Shown one piece after another: positions 1 to 7,073 of a DNA stretch of 57,183 nucleotides (positions are counted from its first letter, which is position 1; every line of letters starts with the position of its first letter). A program made the position numbers and the translations under genes. The notes beneath the pieces are model-generated. The model made no database searches, was not told the DNA's origin, and saw only the letters and a list, made by a program, of their open reading frames with translations. Source of the stretch: Fictibacillus gelatini DSM 15865 (GTDB taxonomy: Bacteria > Bacillota > Bacilli > Bacillales > Fictibacillaceae); assembly GCF_000430745.1 (NCBI RefSeq), contig NZ_AUMP01000005.1, positions 1 through 57,183 of the forward strand, in the 5' to 3' direction.

Positions 1-293
1 AGCCTCTGCCTTATGACTAGACCGAACGAAGGAATGTAGGCACACAGATGCCAAGAGACATGGGAGGGTACGTCATCATAAGTTACGCAGAGATCCATTG
101 TGCATCACATCATTCTCTAGCACTACTTACCATTATTACCCAGTAGTGGCCGCGTAGCGTACCCATAGGATGGAATAGTTTCACATAATATAAAAATATT
201 GTTAGTATGCGTGTCGAAAATTATTTTTTTGACACCCCACCAACGGGTTAAACCGTTGATATATCAACATTTATAGAGGGAGGTTGATGAAAC
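1..293. other. argS upstream region, no gene seen
   Basis: No convincing coding frame is visible. The DUF1934 gene that precedes argS in B. subtilis is not recognisable here. The first 180 or so bases show no codon pattern or ribosome-binding site typical of the rest of the window, so this may be a contig edge or a diverged intergenic region. Bases 212-268 hold inverted repeats, listed separately. A TTGACA hexamer lies at 229-234, but no good -10 is found at the right distance. Confidence 0.5.
212..268. promoter_or_regulatory. Stacked inverted repeats before argS
   Basis: Three dyads follow one another just before the argS ribosome-binding site. The first is gtgtcgaaaa/tttttgacac around 212-236. 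The second is the near-palindrome caacgggttaaaccgttg at 241-258. The third is the perfect 14-bp palindrome gttgatatatcaac at 255-268. The second and third share the gttg block, so their hairpins or operator half-sites are mutually exclusive. None matches the AhrC arginine box or a T-box that I can recognise. A regulatory role is inference. Confidence 0.35.
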
Positions 294-1964
294 ATGAACA
301 TCGTAGATCAAATGAAAGTCCAGTTAAAAAAAGAAATTGAAGAGGCTGTTTTAAAGGCCGGGCTTGCCGAAAGAGAGCAGCTTCCGGAAGTTGTGTTAGA
401 AGTGCCGAAGGATAAAGCACATGGAGATTATGCGACAAATATGGCGATGCAGCTTGCCCGCATTGCAAAAAAGGCGCCGAGAATGATCGCTGATGAGATT
501 GTAAAGCATTTTGATAAAACAAAGGCGTCGATTGGGAAAATTGAAATTGCCGGACCAGGTTTCATTAATTTTTATATGGACAATTCGTATTTGACGGATT
601 TGATCCCGACCATTTTAAAAGCGGGCGAACATTATGGCGAAACGAACCTTGGACAGGGCAAAAAGGTGCAAGTCGAGTTCGTATCGGCCAATCCGACAGG
701 AAACTTACACCTCGGCCATGCCCGCGGGGCGGCAGTCGGCGATACGCTTTCTAACATCCTTAATAAAGCGGGCTTTGACGTTTCCCGGGAATATTACATT
801 AATGATGCCGGAAATCAAATCAACAATTTGGCGTACTCAATTGAAGCACGCTATCTTCAGGCGCTCGGAATGGAAAAAGAAATGCCGGCAGACGGTTATT
901 ACGGCGAGGATATTATCGAGTTCGGAAAAGAGCTCGCTGCCGAATACGGCGATAAGCTTACCAGAAAGGATGAAAAGGAACGGTTTGAGTTTTTCCGTGA
1001 ATACGGGCTAAAACGGGAACTTGAAAAGATCAAGAAAGTTTTGGATGAATTTAGAGTTCCATTTGATGTCTGGTACTCTGAAAGATCTCTCTATGAAACA
1101 GGAAAAATTGATACCGCTCTTGAAAAATTGAAAGAAAAAGGTGTCATTTACGAAAAAGACGGGGCAACCTGGTTCCGCACAACCGATTTTGGGGATGACA
1201 AAGACCGTGTATTGATTAAAAATGATGGTTCGTATACGTATTTGACACCGGATATCGCCTACCATAAAGATAAACTGGAGCGCGGCTTTGAAAAGTTGAT
1301 CAACGTCTGGGGTGCGGATCACCACGGCTATATTCCGCGGATGAAAGCGGCGATTGAAGCGCTTGGCCATGACCGCGAGCAGCTTGAAGTAGTGATTATC
1401 CAATTCGTTTCTCTATTCCAAAATGGCGAAAAAGTGAAGATGAGCAAACGTACAGGTAAGGCGGTAACGTTAAAAGACTTGATGGAGGAAGTCGGAATAG
1501 ATGCAACCCGTTACTTCTTTGCAATGAGAAGCTCCGACACGCATCTTGATTTTGACATGGACTTAGCTGTATCCAAATCCAATGAAAACCCGGTCTTCTA
1601 CGTGCAGTATGCGCATGCGCGGGTGTGCAGCATGCTTCGCCAGGGACAGGAAATGGGCCTTTCTTATGATGGGGAACTGGATTTATCCCACATTTCAACA
1701 GAAAAAGAGTTTGAGTTGTTAAAGAAGCTCGGGGAATTCCCAGCGGTCATCAATGAAGCGGCGGAGAAGCTGTTGACTCACCGCATTACGAACTATGTCT
1801 TTGAAGTGGCGTCCGCCCTGCACAGCTTTTACAACGCTGAACGCGTACTGGATGAAAGCAACAAAGAAAAATCAACGGCCCGCTATGCATTAATGAAAGC
1901 AACGCAAATCACCATCGAAAATGCCTTGAAGATCATCGGTGTTACGGCACCTGAGCGGATGTAA
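294..1964 (+). CDS. argS: Arginyl-tRNA synthetase
   Basis: Class I aminoacyl-tRNA synthetase that charges tRNA-Arg with arginine in the cytoplasm. The product is 556 residues, the usual Bacillus length. An N-terminal ArgRS-specific domain (about 1-120) precedes the Rossmann catalytic core. The HIGH-type signature is HLGH at 139-142 and the KMSKR loop is at 382-386. The C-terminal DALR-type anticodon-binding domain ends with GVTAPERM. The ATG at 294 follows gagggaggt at a spacing of about 9 bases. A strong terminator follows directly, so the gene is probably the last or only one in its transcript. Confidence 0.98.
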   Translation: MNIVDQMKVQLKKEIEEAVLKAGLAEREQLPEVVLEVPKDKAHGDYATNMAMQLARIAKKAPRMIADEIVKHFDKTKASIGKIEIAGPGFINFYMDNSYLTDLIPTILKAGEHYGETNLGQGKKVQVEFVSANPTGNLHLGHARGAAVGDTLSNILNKAGFDVSREYYINDAGNQINNLAYSIEARYLQALGMEKEMPADGYYGEDIIEFGKELAAEYGDKLTRKDEKERFEFFREYGLKRELEKIKKVLDEFRVPFDVWYSERSLYETGKIDTALEKLKEKGVIYEKDGATWFRTTDFGDDKDRVLIKNDGSYTYLTPDIAYHKDKLERGFEKLINVWGADHHGYIPRMKAAIEALGHDREQLEVVIIQFVSLFQNGEKVKMSKRTGKAVTLKDLMEEVGIDATRYFFAMRSSDTHLDFDMDLAVSKSNENPVFYVQYAHARVCSMLRQGQEMGLSYDGELDLSHISTEKEFELLKKLGEFPAVINEAAEKLLTHRITNYVFEVASALHSFYNAERVLDESNKEKSTARYALMKATQITIENALKIIGVTAPERM

Positions 1965-1971
1965 GTCTTTT

Positions 1972-2003
1972 ACTCCTTTCTGAAATCGGAAAGGAGTTTT
2001 TTT
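1972..2003 (+). terminator. Intrinsic terminator of argS
   Basis: GC-containing stem actcctttc / ggaaaggagt followed by a run of seven T, eight bases after the argS stop codon. Confidence 0.9.
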
Positions 2004-2062
2004 ATGCAAAATTGGGCATGATGTAAGAGACTTTTATTCGATGGGATAAGGCGGTAAAGTAT

Positions 2063-2845
2063 ATGGGAAATGTAACCCTACCAAACGGACTAAGCGTCTA
2101 TTATGAAGATAGGGGAATTGGTCTGCCAATCGTATTCATTCATCCTCCCGGCATGAGCCATGTCGTGTTTAAATACCAGCGTTCGCTAGCGCAGGAGTTT
2201 CGGGTCATAACGTACGACATCAGGGGGCACGGTGGGTCTTCCTGGGAAGACAGCGCCTCATTATCCATCCCGATGCTCGCTTCCGACTTGCTCGCGCTAT
2301 TAGATCATTTAACGATCAACCGGGCCGTCATTTGCGGGTATTCCGCTGGAGGATCGATCGCCCAGGAGTTTGCATTAAGTTACCCGGAACGAACGGAAGC
2401 GCTCGTGCTCTCCGGCGGGTTTCCTGAGGTGAACACCACCATTTTGTCAAAGCAATTTCAACTGGGGATGATCATGGCTGAAAAATGCCCGAACGTCCTC
2501 GGCAAGCTGCTCAGCTGGACGCATAAAAACAATCAAAACGACCGGGAAACGCTTTATGCCTATGACATGAAATGCAACAGAATTGCGTGGCGGATGTATT
2601 ATGATGCCTCCTATCACTATAACTGCACGGAACAATTAAAAGCGATCCAGGTACCGACATTGCTCTTTTACGGGGACCGTTCATTTTACATGCATCCGTA
2701 TTACCATATCTACAAAAAGCACGTTCCGGCGCACCTTTTGCACGCCGTCATCGTCCCCAAATCCCTCCATCAAATCCCTATTCGAAAGCATGATTATTTT
2801 AATAAAAAGTTGGCGGAGTTTTTGAGTGGGCTCCAAGCAATATAA
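2063..2845 (+). CDS. Alpha/beta hydrolase
   Basis: A 260-residue serine hydrolase of the alpha/beta fold; the substrate cannot be deduced. The oxyanion-hole segment is HPPG at 27-30. The nucleophile elbow is GYSAGGS with Ser94. The likely acid is Asp205 (FYGDRS) and the catalytic His is His236 (SLHQIP). There is no signal peptide, so it should be cytoplasmic. aaggcgg at 2048-2054 sets the ATG at 2063. It stands alone between the argS terminator and the sigma-factor promoter, which lies just beyond its 3' end. Confidence 0.85.
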   Translation: MGNVTLPNGLSVYYEDRGIGLPIVFIHPPGMSHVVFKYQRSLAQEFRVITYDIRGHGGSSWEDSASLSIPMLASDLLALLDHLTINRAVICGYSAGGSIAQEFALSYPERTEALVLSGGFPEVNTTILSKQFQLGMIMAEKCPNVLGKLLSWTHKNNQNDRETLYAYDMKCNRIAWRMYYDASYHYNCTEQLKAIQVPTLLFYGDRSFYMHPYYHIYKKHVPAHLLHAVIVPKSLHQIPIRKHDYFNKKLAEFLSGLQAI

Positions 2846-2907
2846 TGCAGCCACTAATACCAGGTTGTCGACCGTTTCGGCAATCTTTTATATTTTTTCA
2901 ATGAAAA

Positions 2908-2934
2908 TAAAACAAAAACCTATTGAACTCCGTC
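2908..2934 (+). promoter_or_regulatory. ECF-type sigma promoter
   Basis: TAAAAC at 2908-2913, a 17-base spacer, then CGTC(TAA) at 2931. This resembles the TGAAAC-N16/17-CGTC promoters of Bacillus ECF sigma factors, with one mismatch in the -35. It sits about 35 bases before the sigma gene, so the sigma factor may drive its own operon, as is common for ECF sigmas. The assignment is by pattern only. Confidence 0.55.
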
Positions 2935-2966
2935 TAATAGATAGAGTAAGAGGGGAGGGAATGGAT

Positions 2967-3506
2967 TTGGAAGAGTCTGTTTTTGACGTGGAGTCTATTG
3001 AAGCAGAAAATACTGATGTACTATTTGATCAAATTATGACCAATTATGGACAAGACATATTACAGCTAGTTTATTCTTATGTGCGAAATAAAACTATTGC
3101 TGAGGATTTAACCCAGGAAATATTTGTGAAATGTTATCGTTCACTTCATAAGTTTGAACGAAAATCAAAAATAAGAACGTGGCTTTACCGAATAGCGATT
3201 AACCATTGTAAAGATTACCTAAAGAGTTGGTATTTCAGAAAAGTTCACCTAACCGAAATAGGTGTTATTCATCGGGAATCTCTAGATAAACAGGTAGAAC
3301 AAGTCATTGTTCAAAAAGATGATAAATCGGAATTAGTTGAAGCCATTTTACAACTGCCTCTTAAATATCGCGAAGCCATTTATCTCTATTATTTTGAAGA
3401 CCTCTCGTTAAAAGAAATTGAAGTTTTAACGGATATTAATCAAAATACGATTAAAACAAGGCTGCGGCGGGCAAAAGAACTTCTGAAAAATGTGTTAGAG
3501 GGGTGA
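2967..3506 (+). CDS. ECF-family RNA polymerase sigma factor
   Basis: A sigma-70 family factor of the short ECF type, about 179 residues. Region 2 is visible as YVRNKTIAEDLTQEIFVKCY followed by IRTWLYRIAINHCKDY. Region 4 is LPLKYREAIYLYYFEDLSLK plus the helix-turn-helix NQNTIKTRLRRAKE. There are two possible starts: ATG at 2961 touches the Shine-Dalgarno aggggaggg (2951-2959), while the TTG at 2967 is spaced 7 bases from it and is preferred. It is the first gene of a three-gene operon with a PadR regulator and a membrane SEDS protein. No classical anti-sigma factor is present. The exact ECF group was not determined. Confidence 0.85.
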   Translation: MEESVFDVESIEAENTDVLFDQIMTNYGQDILQLVYSYVRNKTIAEDLTQEIFVKCYRSLHKFERKSKIRTWLYRIAINHCKDYLKSWYFRKVHLTEIGVIHRESLDKQVEQVIVQKDDKSELVEAILQLPLKYREAIYLYYFEDLSLKEIEVLTDINQNTIKTRLRRAKELLKNVLEG

Positions 3507-3511
3507 GTACT

Positions 3512-3934
3512 ATGGAAGACCGGTTAAAAAACTTGAAGAATTTGAGAAAAAGAAATGTTTTTAATGAGTTGCAGTTTACAGAAGAACATCGTCAAAACAT
3601 CTATAGGACGATTCAAAAGGAGAAAGAAAATGATCATGATGTAGTAATGGCAGTTTTACAACTGCTGGCCAACCCAAAAACAGGCTTTGAAATAATTAAG
3701 AATTTACGTAGCCGGGGAATTAAGCGATTTGAAAATGATGAAGGCTCCATCTATACCTTACTGCATCATCTGGTACAAAAAGAATACATCATAACATACT
3801 GGGACGAAAATAACATCAAACAATATGCTTTAAGCTATAAAGGGAAAAAGGTTTTAAAAAAGGCAGAAAGACAACAAAAGGCACTTTCGTCATGTCTGAA
3901 AGATTTATTGGAAGGAGATTTGTTATATGAATGA
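3512..3934 (+). CDS. PadR-family transcriptional regulator
   Basis: A 140-residue protein with a winged helix of the PadR type between about residues 45 and 125: VVMAVLQLLANPKTGFEIIK, then GSIYTLLHHLVQKEYI and a wing ending YALSYKGKKVL. The first 40 or so residues are an extra charged extension. gaggggtg spaced 8 bases favours the ATG at 3512 over the upstream GTG at 3503. Its end overlaps the next gene by 8 bases, so the two are translationally coupled. PadR proteins next to HAAS-domain membrane proteins often control them; here the pair also follows a sigma gene. Confidence 0.85.
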   Translation: MEDRLKNLKNLRKRNVFNELQFTEEHRQNIYRTIQKEKENDHDVVMAVLQLLANPKTGFEIIKNLRSRGIKRFENDEGSIYTLLHHLVQKEYIITYWDENNIKQYALSYKGKKVLKKAERQQKALSSCLKDLLEGDLLYE

Positions 3935-5222
3935 AAGAAAGTCTTTCTTGCAACAAGTAATGAGCCATATCCGTTCAAAAGAGGCAAAGAAATTAGTGGC
4001 AATGGAACTTGATTATCATATGGAAGAGGCGATAAAAGATTGGAGGGAAAAAGGCCTGTCAGAAGAAGAGGCGGAAAAGCGTGCCGTTAAGCAAATGGGT
4101 AATCCAGATACATTAGGAATGAAGCTAAATAAACTTCATCGTCCAAAAATAGATTGGAATCTTTTATTGCTTTTTGCTTTAGCGATCGGCTTAGGCTTTT
4201 TACCTGCGGTTATTGCGCAGCATACAGGTTATAGCTCAGGTTATAGCTTTTTTTATAATAAAATTAAAGTCATTACAGTTGGAGCGGTTATCGTTATTTT
4301 ATTCATGTTGTTCGATTATAGAAAAGTGAAATCATACGGATGGATTTTTTATGGAATTGGTTGCTTGATTCTCATTCTGGCCGGAATGGTTTCTCTAAAC
4401 GTTTTCGGTACGACTATTAATGGGTGGCCGTATTTTGTATTAGGACCGTTTCTTTTAAATACGTCAATCACTCTACCATTCTTTTATATTGCATGGGCAT
4501 GTTTTTTTCAAAACGAGAAAATCAAGCTATGGATGCTGGCCATACAGTTTTTCATATCTTTTGCCTTGCTAGTTCAAGTAAGCACTCTCTCGTTTATAGT
4601 AATGTATAGTTTGATGGTGTTCATAATGTTTATATGGAAAGTAAGGAAAGAAAAGAAAGTCCTTTTATTTACCGGTATGGTTGCAATGGGTCTATCAATG
4701 GTTGGTTTTTTAATTGTATTGACAAACTCTGCCCAAAAAGCCCGCTTCTTAGGTTTTTTAAATCCCCATAAATATCGGGAAGCAGCGGGGTACTTAAACT
4801 TACAAATAGAAAAAATTATGTCACAGGCAGGGTGGTTTGGACATGCTTTGCCTAAAAAAGATCCAATTGTTATTGAACCATATACTGATCTCGTTTTTGT
4901 AACGTTGACCTATGTGTATGGCTGGCTTTTTTCAATTGCATTAGTAGTAATCCTGGCCGGTTTTCTCTTCAGAATTGTTCAAATATGTAAGAAGATACAT
5001 GATCCGTTTGGCCAGCAAATTATCATTGGAGGACTTACCATTTATGCTGTGCCGCTTGTTTATAATATATTGATGACAATTGGCTTGCTACCCATTGCAG
5101 GATTTTCACTGCCGTTTATTAGTTATGGATTTACACCGGTCTTTACTTTTTCAATTGTAATTGGAGCTATATTAAGCGTGTACCGCAGGAAAGGCTTAAT
5201 CCAATCTAACGTAAACCTATAG
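3927..5222 (+). CDS. HAAS-like domain fused to FtsW/RodA/SpoVE (SEDS) membrane protein
   Basis: A 431-residue protein. Residues 1-70 form a soluble helical segment, with SEEEAEKRAVKQMGNP, of the HAAS/permease-prefix type usually paired with PadR regulators. Residues 77-425 contain about ten membrane segments. The C-terminal half looks like SEDS glycosyltransferases: IEPYTDLVFVTLTYVYG carries Asp321 at the position of the catalytic Asp of FtsW/RodA, and GFSLPFISYG matches the family's C-terminal signature. SEDS proteins polymerise lipid II into peptidoglycan. It is probably an accessory cell-wall polymerase made under the control of the upstream sigma factor and PadR protein. Function is inferred. 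Confidence 0.8.
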   Translation: MNERKSFLQQVMSHIRSKEAKKLVAMELDYHMEEAIKDWREKGLSEEEAEKRAVKQMGNPDTLGMKLNKLHRPKIDWNLLLLFALAIGLGFLPAVIAQHTGYSSGYSFFYNKIKVITVGAVIVILFMLFDYRKVKSYGWIFYGIGCLILILAGMVSLNVFGTTINGWPYFVLGPFLLNTSITLPFFYIAWACFFQNEKIKLWMLAIQFFISFALLVQVSTLSFIVMYSLMVFIMFIWKVRKEKKVLLFTGMVAMGLSMVGFLIVLTNSAQKARFLGFLNPHKYREAAGYLNLQIEKIMSQAGWFGHALPKKDPIVIEPYTDLVFVTLTYVYGWLFSIALVVILAGFLFRIVQICKKIHDPFGQQIIIGGLTIYAVPLVYNILMTIGLLPIAGFSLPFISYGFTPVFTFSIVIGAILSVYRRKGLIQSNVNL

Positions 5223-5307
5223 CTTATATTTTCACCCAACGTGATCATCCTAAACGGCTGCTTAAGAAACTTAAACCGATAGGAAACGTTGGTTTTCTTG
5301 GCAAAGA

Positions 5308-5340
5308 ATGATTTTTTATTTATCAGGAATAAAAAATCAT
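5308..5340. repeat. AT-rich perfect inverted repeat
   Basis: atgattttttatt at 5308-5320 and its exact reverse complement at 5328-5340, separated by tatcagg. It lies 86 bases after the SEDS gene and could end its transcript, although no T-run follows the stem. It could also be an operator for the next small gene. No gene is seen between 5223 and 5456. Confidence 0.5.
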
Positions 5341-5456
5341 CGTACCTCATATCCTTTACTATCATCCCAATAACGGATTTTGCTATGGTCGCTCGCCCAA
5401 ATCCAACTACCATCCACCGCCGGAATGGAGAAATCAGCTTAGAGGAGGATAGGATT

Positions 5457-5627
5457 ATGTGGCAAACATGGCTGTCTGGACTTATTGGTATTTGGCTCAT
5501 CATTTCACCATGGATTTACAAGTTTGATGGAAACAACGGGGCATTGTGGAATAATATCGTATTTGGTGCCATTATTCTTATTCTTGCGATTTGGTCAGGC
5601 ACAACGACAAAAAACCAAAAACCTTAG
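5457..5627 (+). CDS. Small SPW-repeat membrane protein
   Basis: A 56-residue membrane protein with two hydrophobic segments separated by a short loop: LIGIWLIISPWIYKF and WNNIVFGAIILILAIWSG. The ISPW motif after the first helix is the signature of the SPW family, whose role is unknown. The ATG at 5457 follows a strong agaggagg. A longer open frame reaches back to 5289 but has no ribosome-binding site. A terminator follows. Confidence 0.75.
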   Translation: MWQTWLSGLIGIWLIISPWIYKFDGNNGALWNNIVFGAIILILAIWSGTTTKNQKP

Positions 5628-5649
5628 CCGCTTTTTGGTCTAAATGTGT

Positions 5650-5680
5650 AACAGCCATCCCTCTTCGGATGGCTGTTTTC
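5650..5680 (+). terminator. Terminator of the SPW gene
   Basis: Stem aacagccatcc / ggatggctgtt with loop ctcttc, followed by a short T-run on the + strand. It lies between converging genes and may also act on the clsB transcript. Confidence 0.85.
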
Positions 5681-5683
5681 GTA

Positions 5684-6874
5684 TTATAAAAATGGAGCAA
5701 TGGCCGTTGCGATACATTCTTTGACTTTAAACCAGAACGTTCGCTCGTTGTAGTGTTCCAACGTTAGCCTGTCAGAATGGCTGAAATCCGTCTCGAGCAC
5801 TTGTTTGACCGTTTGAATCAACTCGTGATCTTTAAAAATGCAGTTGATTTCCCCGTTAGTAAAAAAACTTCGCAAATCGAAATTGGCTGTGCCGATATCG
5901 CATAATTCATCATCCACAAGAAAGGCTTTGGCATGGAAAAATCCTTGTTTGAACTGGTAAATGGAACAGCCTGCTTTTAACAAATCTTTAAAATAAGGAT
6001 AAGAAGCTTCTTGAACGAGCGGATGATCAGGTTTTTTAGGAACTAAAATGGTAATTTGGACCCCGCGGGACACCGCATCCAAAAGTGCCCGGTGAATCTC
6101 TTTTCCCGGAATAAAATAAGGCGAGCCGATCACGATCGACTTCTCGGCTTTTTGAATATGGCGGAGAAAAAAAGAATAAACCCCGTTCCCGTCAGACGGT
6201 TGGATCAAAAATTGCTTCTCCTTTTTTTCCGCCTTAGGATAATAAGCCTCCATATGGAGCAATTCTTTCGTCGCCCTCCTCCAGTCGACGAGAAACTGCT
6301 TTTGCAGCGCATGCACGACTTCCCCTTCCAGCCGCATATGATAGTCGCGCCAGTCGCCAAGGTCAGGGTCGCGCCCTAAATATTCATCCCCAACATTAAA
6401 TCCGCCAAGATAGCCGATCTTCCCGTCAATAATCGTTAACTTTCGATGGTTCCGCTGGTTGAGGCGATAAAGAAAGAAAGGGAACCCCGGTTTGTTGCTG
6501 AAGGCAAAATCAATCCTCGCCTTTTTAAAGCGTTGGATCGTTTTTTTATCGATCGAGAAGCTGCCGATATAATCGACCAATAGTTTGATGGATACACCTT
6601 CTGCCGCTTTTTGCATTAACAGGGAAGTCATTTTCTTGCCAATATGGTCTTCGCGAAAAATATAAAATTGAATGTGGATATGATGAACCGCTTTTTCGAT
6701 ATCTTGAAACAATGCGTCAAAAAATTGATGCCCGGTCGGCAAAAAGTGGCCATCACCATTATGTAAACGTGTAATCGGAGGGCTTATTCGATATTTCTTT
6801 TTCCCCAGGTAAAAATCAAGCCACACGAGAAATACAAAAATAAAAAGGACAATCAACAAAATCATCGCGGCCAA
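5684..6874 (-). CDS. clsB: Cardiolipin synthase (YwjE/ClsB-like)
   Basis: A phospholipase D-superfamily enzyme that joins two phosphatidylglycerols into cardiolipin at the membrane. The product is 396 residues, close to B. subtilis YwjE and shorter than ClsA because it has one N-terminal membrane segment (3-20), not two. Both HKD motifs are complete: His143/Lys145/Asp150 (NHRKLTIIDG) and His314/Lys316/Asp321 (FHAKAFLVDD). The start is TTG at 6874, 9 bases from aggagga; the ATG three codons later is too far from it. It is divergent from fadF, as in B. subtilis. Confidence 0.93.
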   Translation of the reverse strand: MAAMILLIVLFIFVFLVWLDFYLGKKKYRISPPITRLHNGDGHFLPTGHQFFDALFQDIEKAVHHIHIQFYIFREDHIGKKMTSLLMQKAAEGVSIKLLVDYIGSFSIDKKTIQRFKKARIDFAFSNKPGFPFFLYRLNQRNHRKLTIIDGKIGYLGGFNVGDEYLGRDPDLGDWRDYHMRLEGEVVHALQKQFLVDWRRATKELLHMEAYYPKAEKKEKQFLIQPSDGNGVYSFFLRHIQKAEKSIVIGSPYFIPGKEIHRALLDAVSRGVQITILVPKKPDHPLVQEASYPYFKDLLKAGCSIYQFKQGFFHAKAFLVDDELCDIGTANFDLRSFFTNGEINCIFKDHELIQTVKQVLETDFSHSDRLTLEHYNERTFWFKVKECIATAIAPFL

Positions 6875-6957
6875 ACCCCGTCGTCCTCCTTTCCACCAAA
6901 TGATTAATTAGTATACCCTAAATGCACTGAAAAAATTTTTAAAATTTTTATGGCGAC

Positions 6958-6990
6958 TGAATGCTCATTCATAATTATTTATGGTATAAT
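6958..6990 (+). promoter_or_regulatory. fadF promoter with FadR-like operator
   Basis: The palindrome tgaatg-ct-cattca at 6958-6971 resembles the TGAATGA...TCATTCA operators bound by Bacillus FadR, a TetR-family repressor. A consensus -10, TATAAT, lies at 6985-6990. The operator falls on the -35 position, and no good -35 hexamer is seen, so repression by occlusion is plausible. The TetR protein encoded at 15118 is one candidate ligand-responsive repressor. Confidence 0.6.
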
Positions 6991-7073
6991 GGTTTCAGAA
7001 AATTCGATTGCTTTAGAATTATTAGCCTACACGCTGTAAAATGGCTGCATCTCATTTGAAAGGAGCATTACGG

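Noticed and set aside
2826-2966. Extended N-terminus of the sigma factor overlapping the hydrolase gene
   Set aside because: No ribosome-binding site at 2826, the promoter lies inside this stretch, and sigma region 2 begins after 2967.
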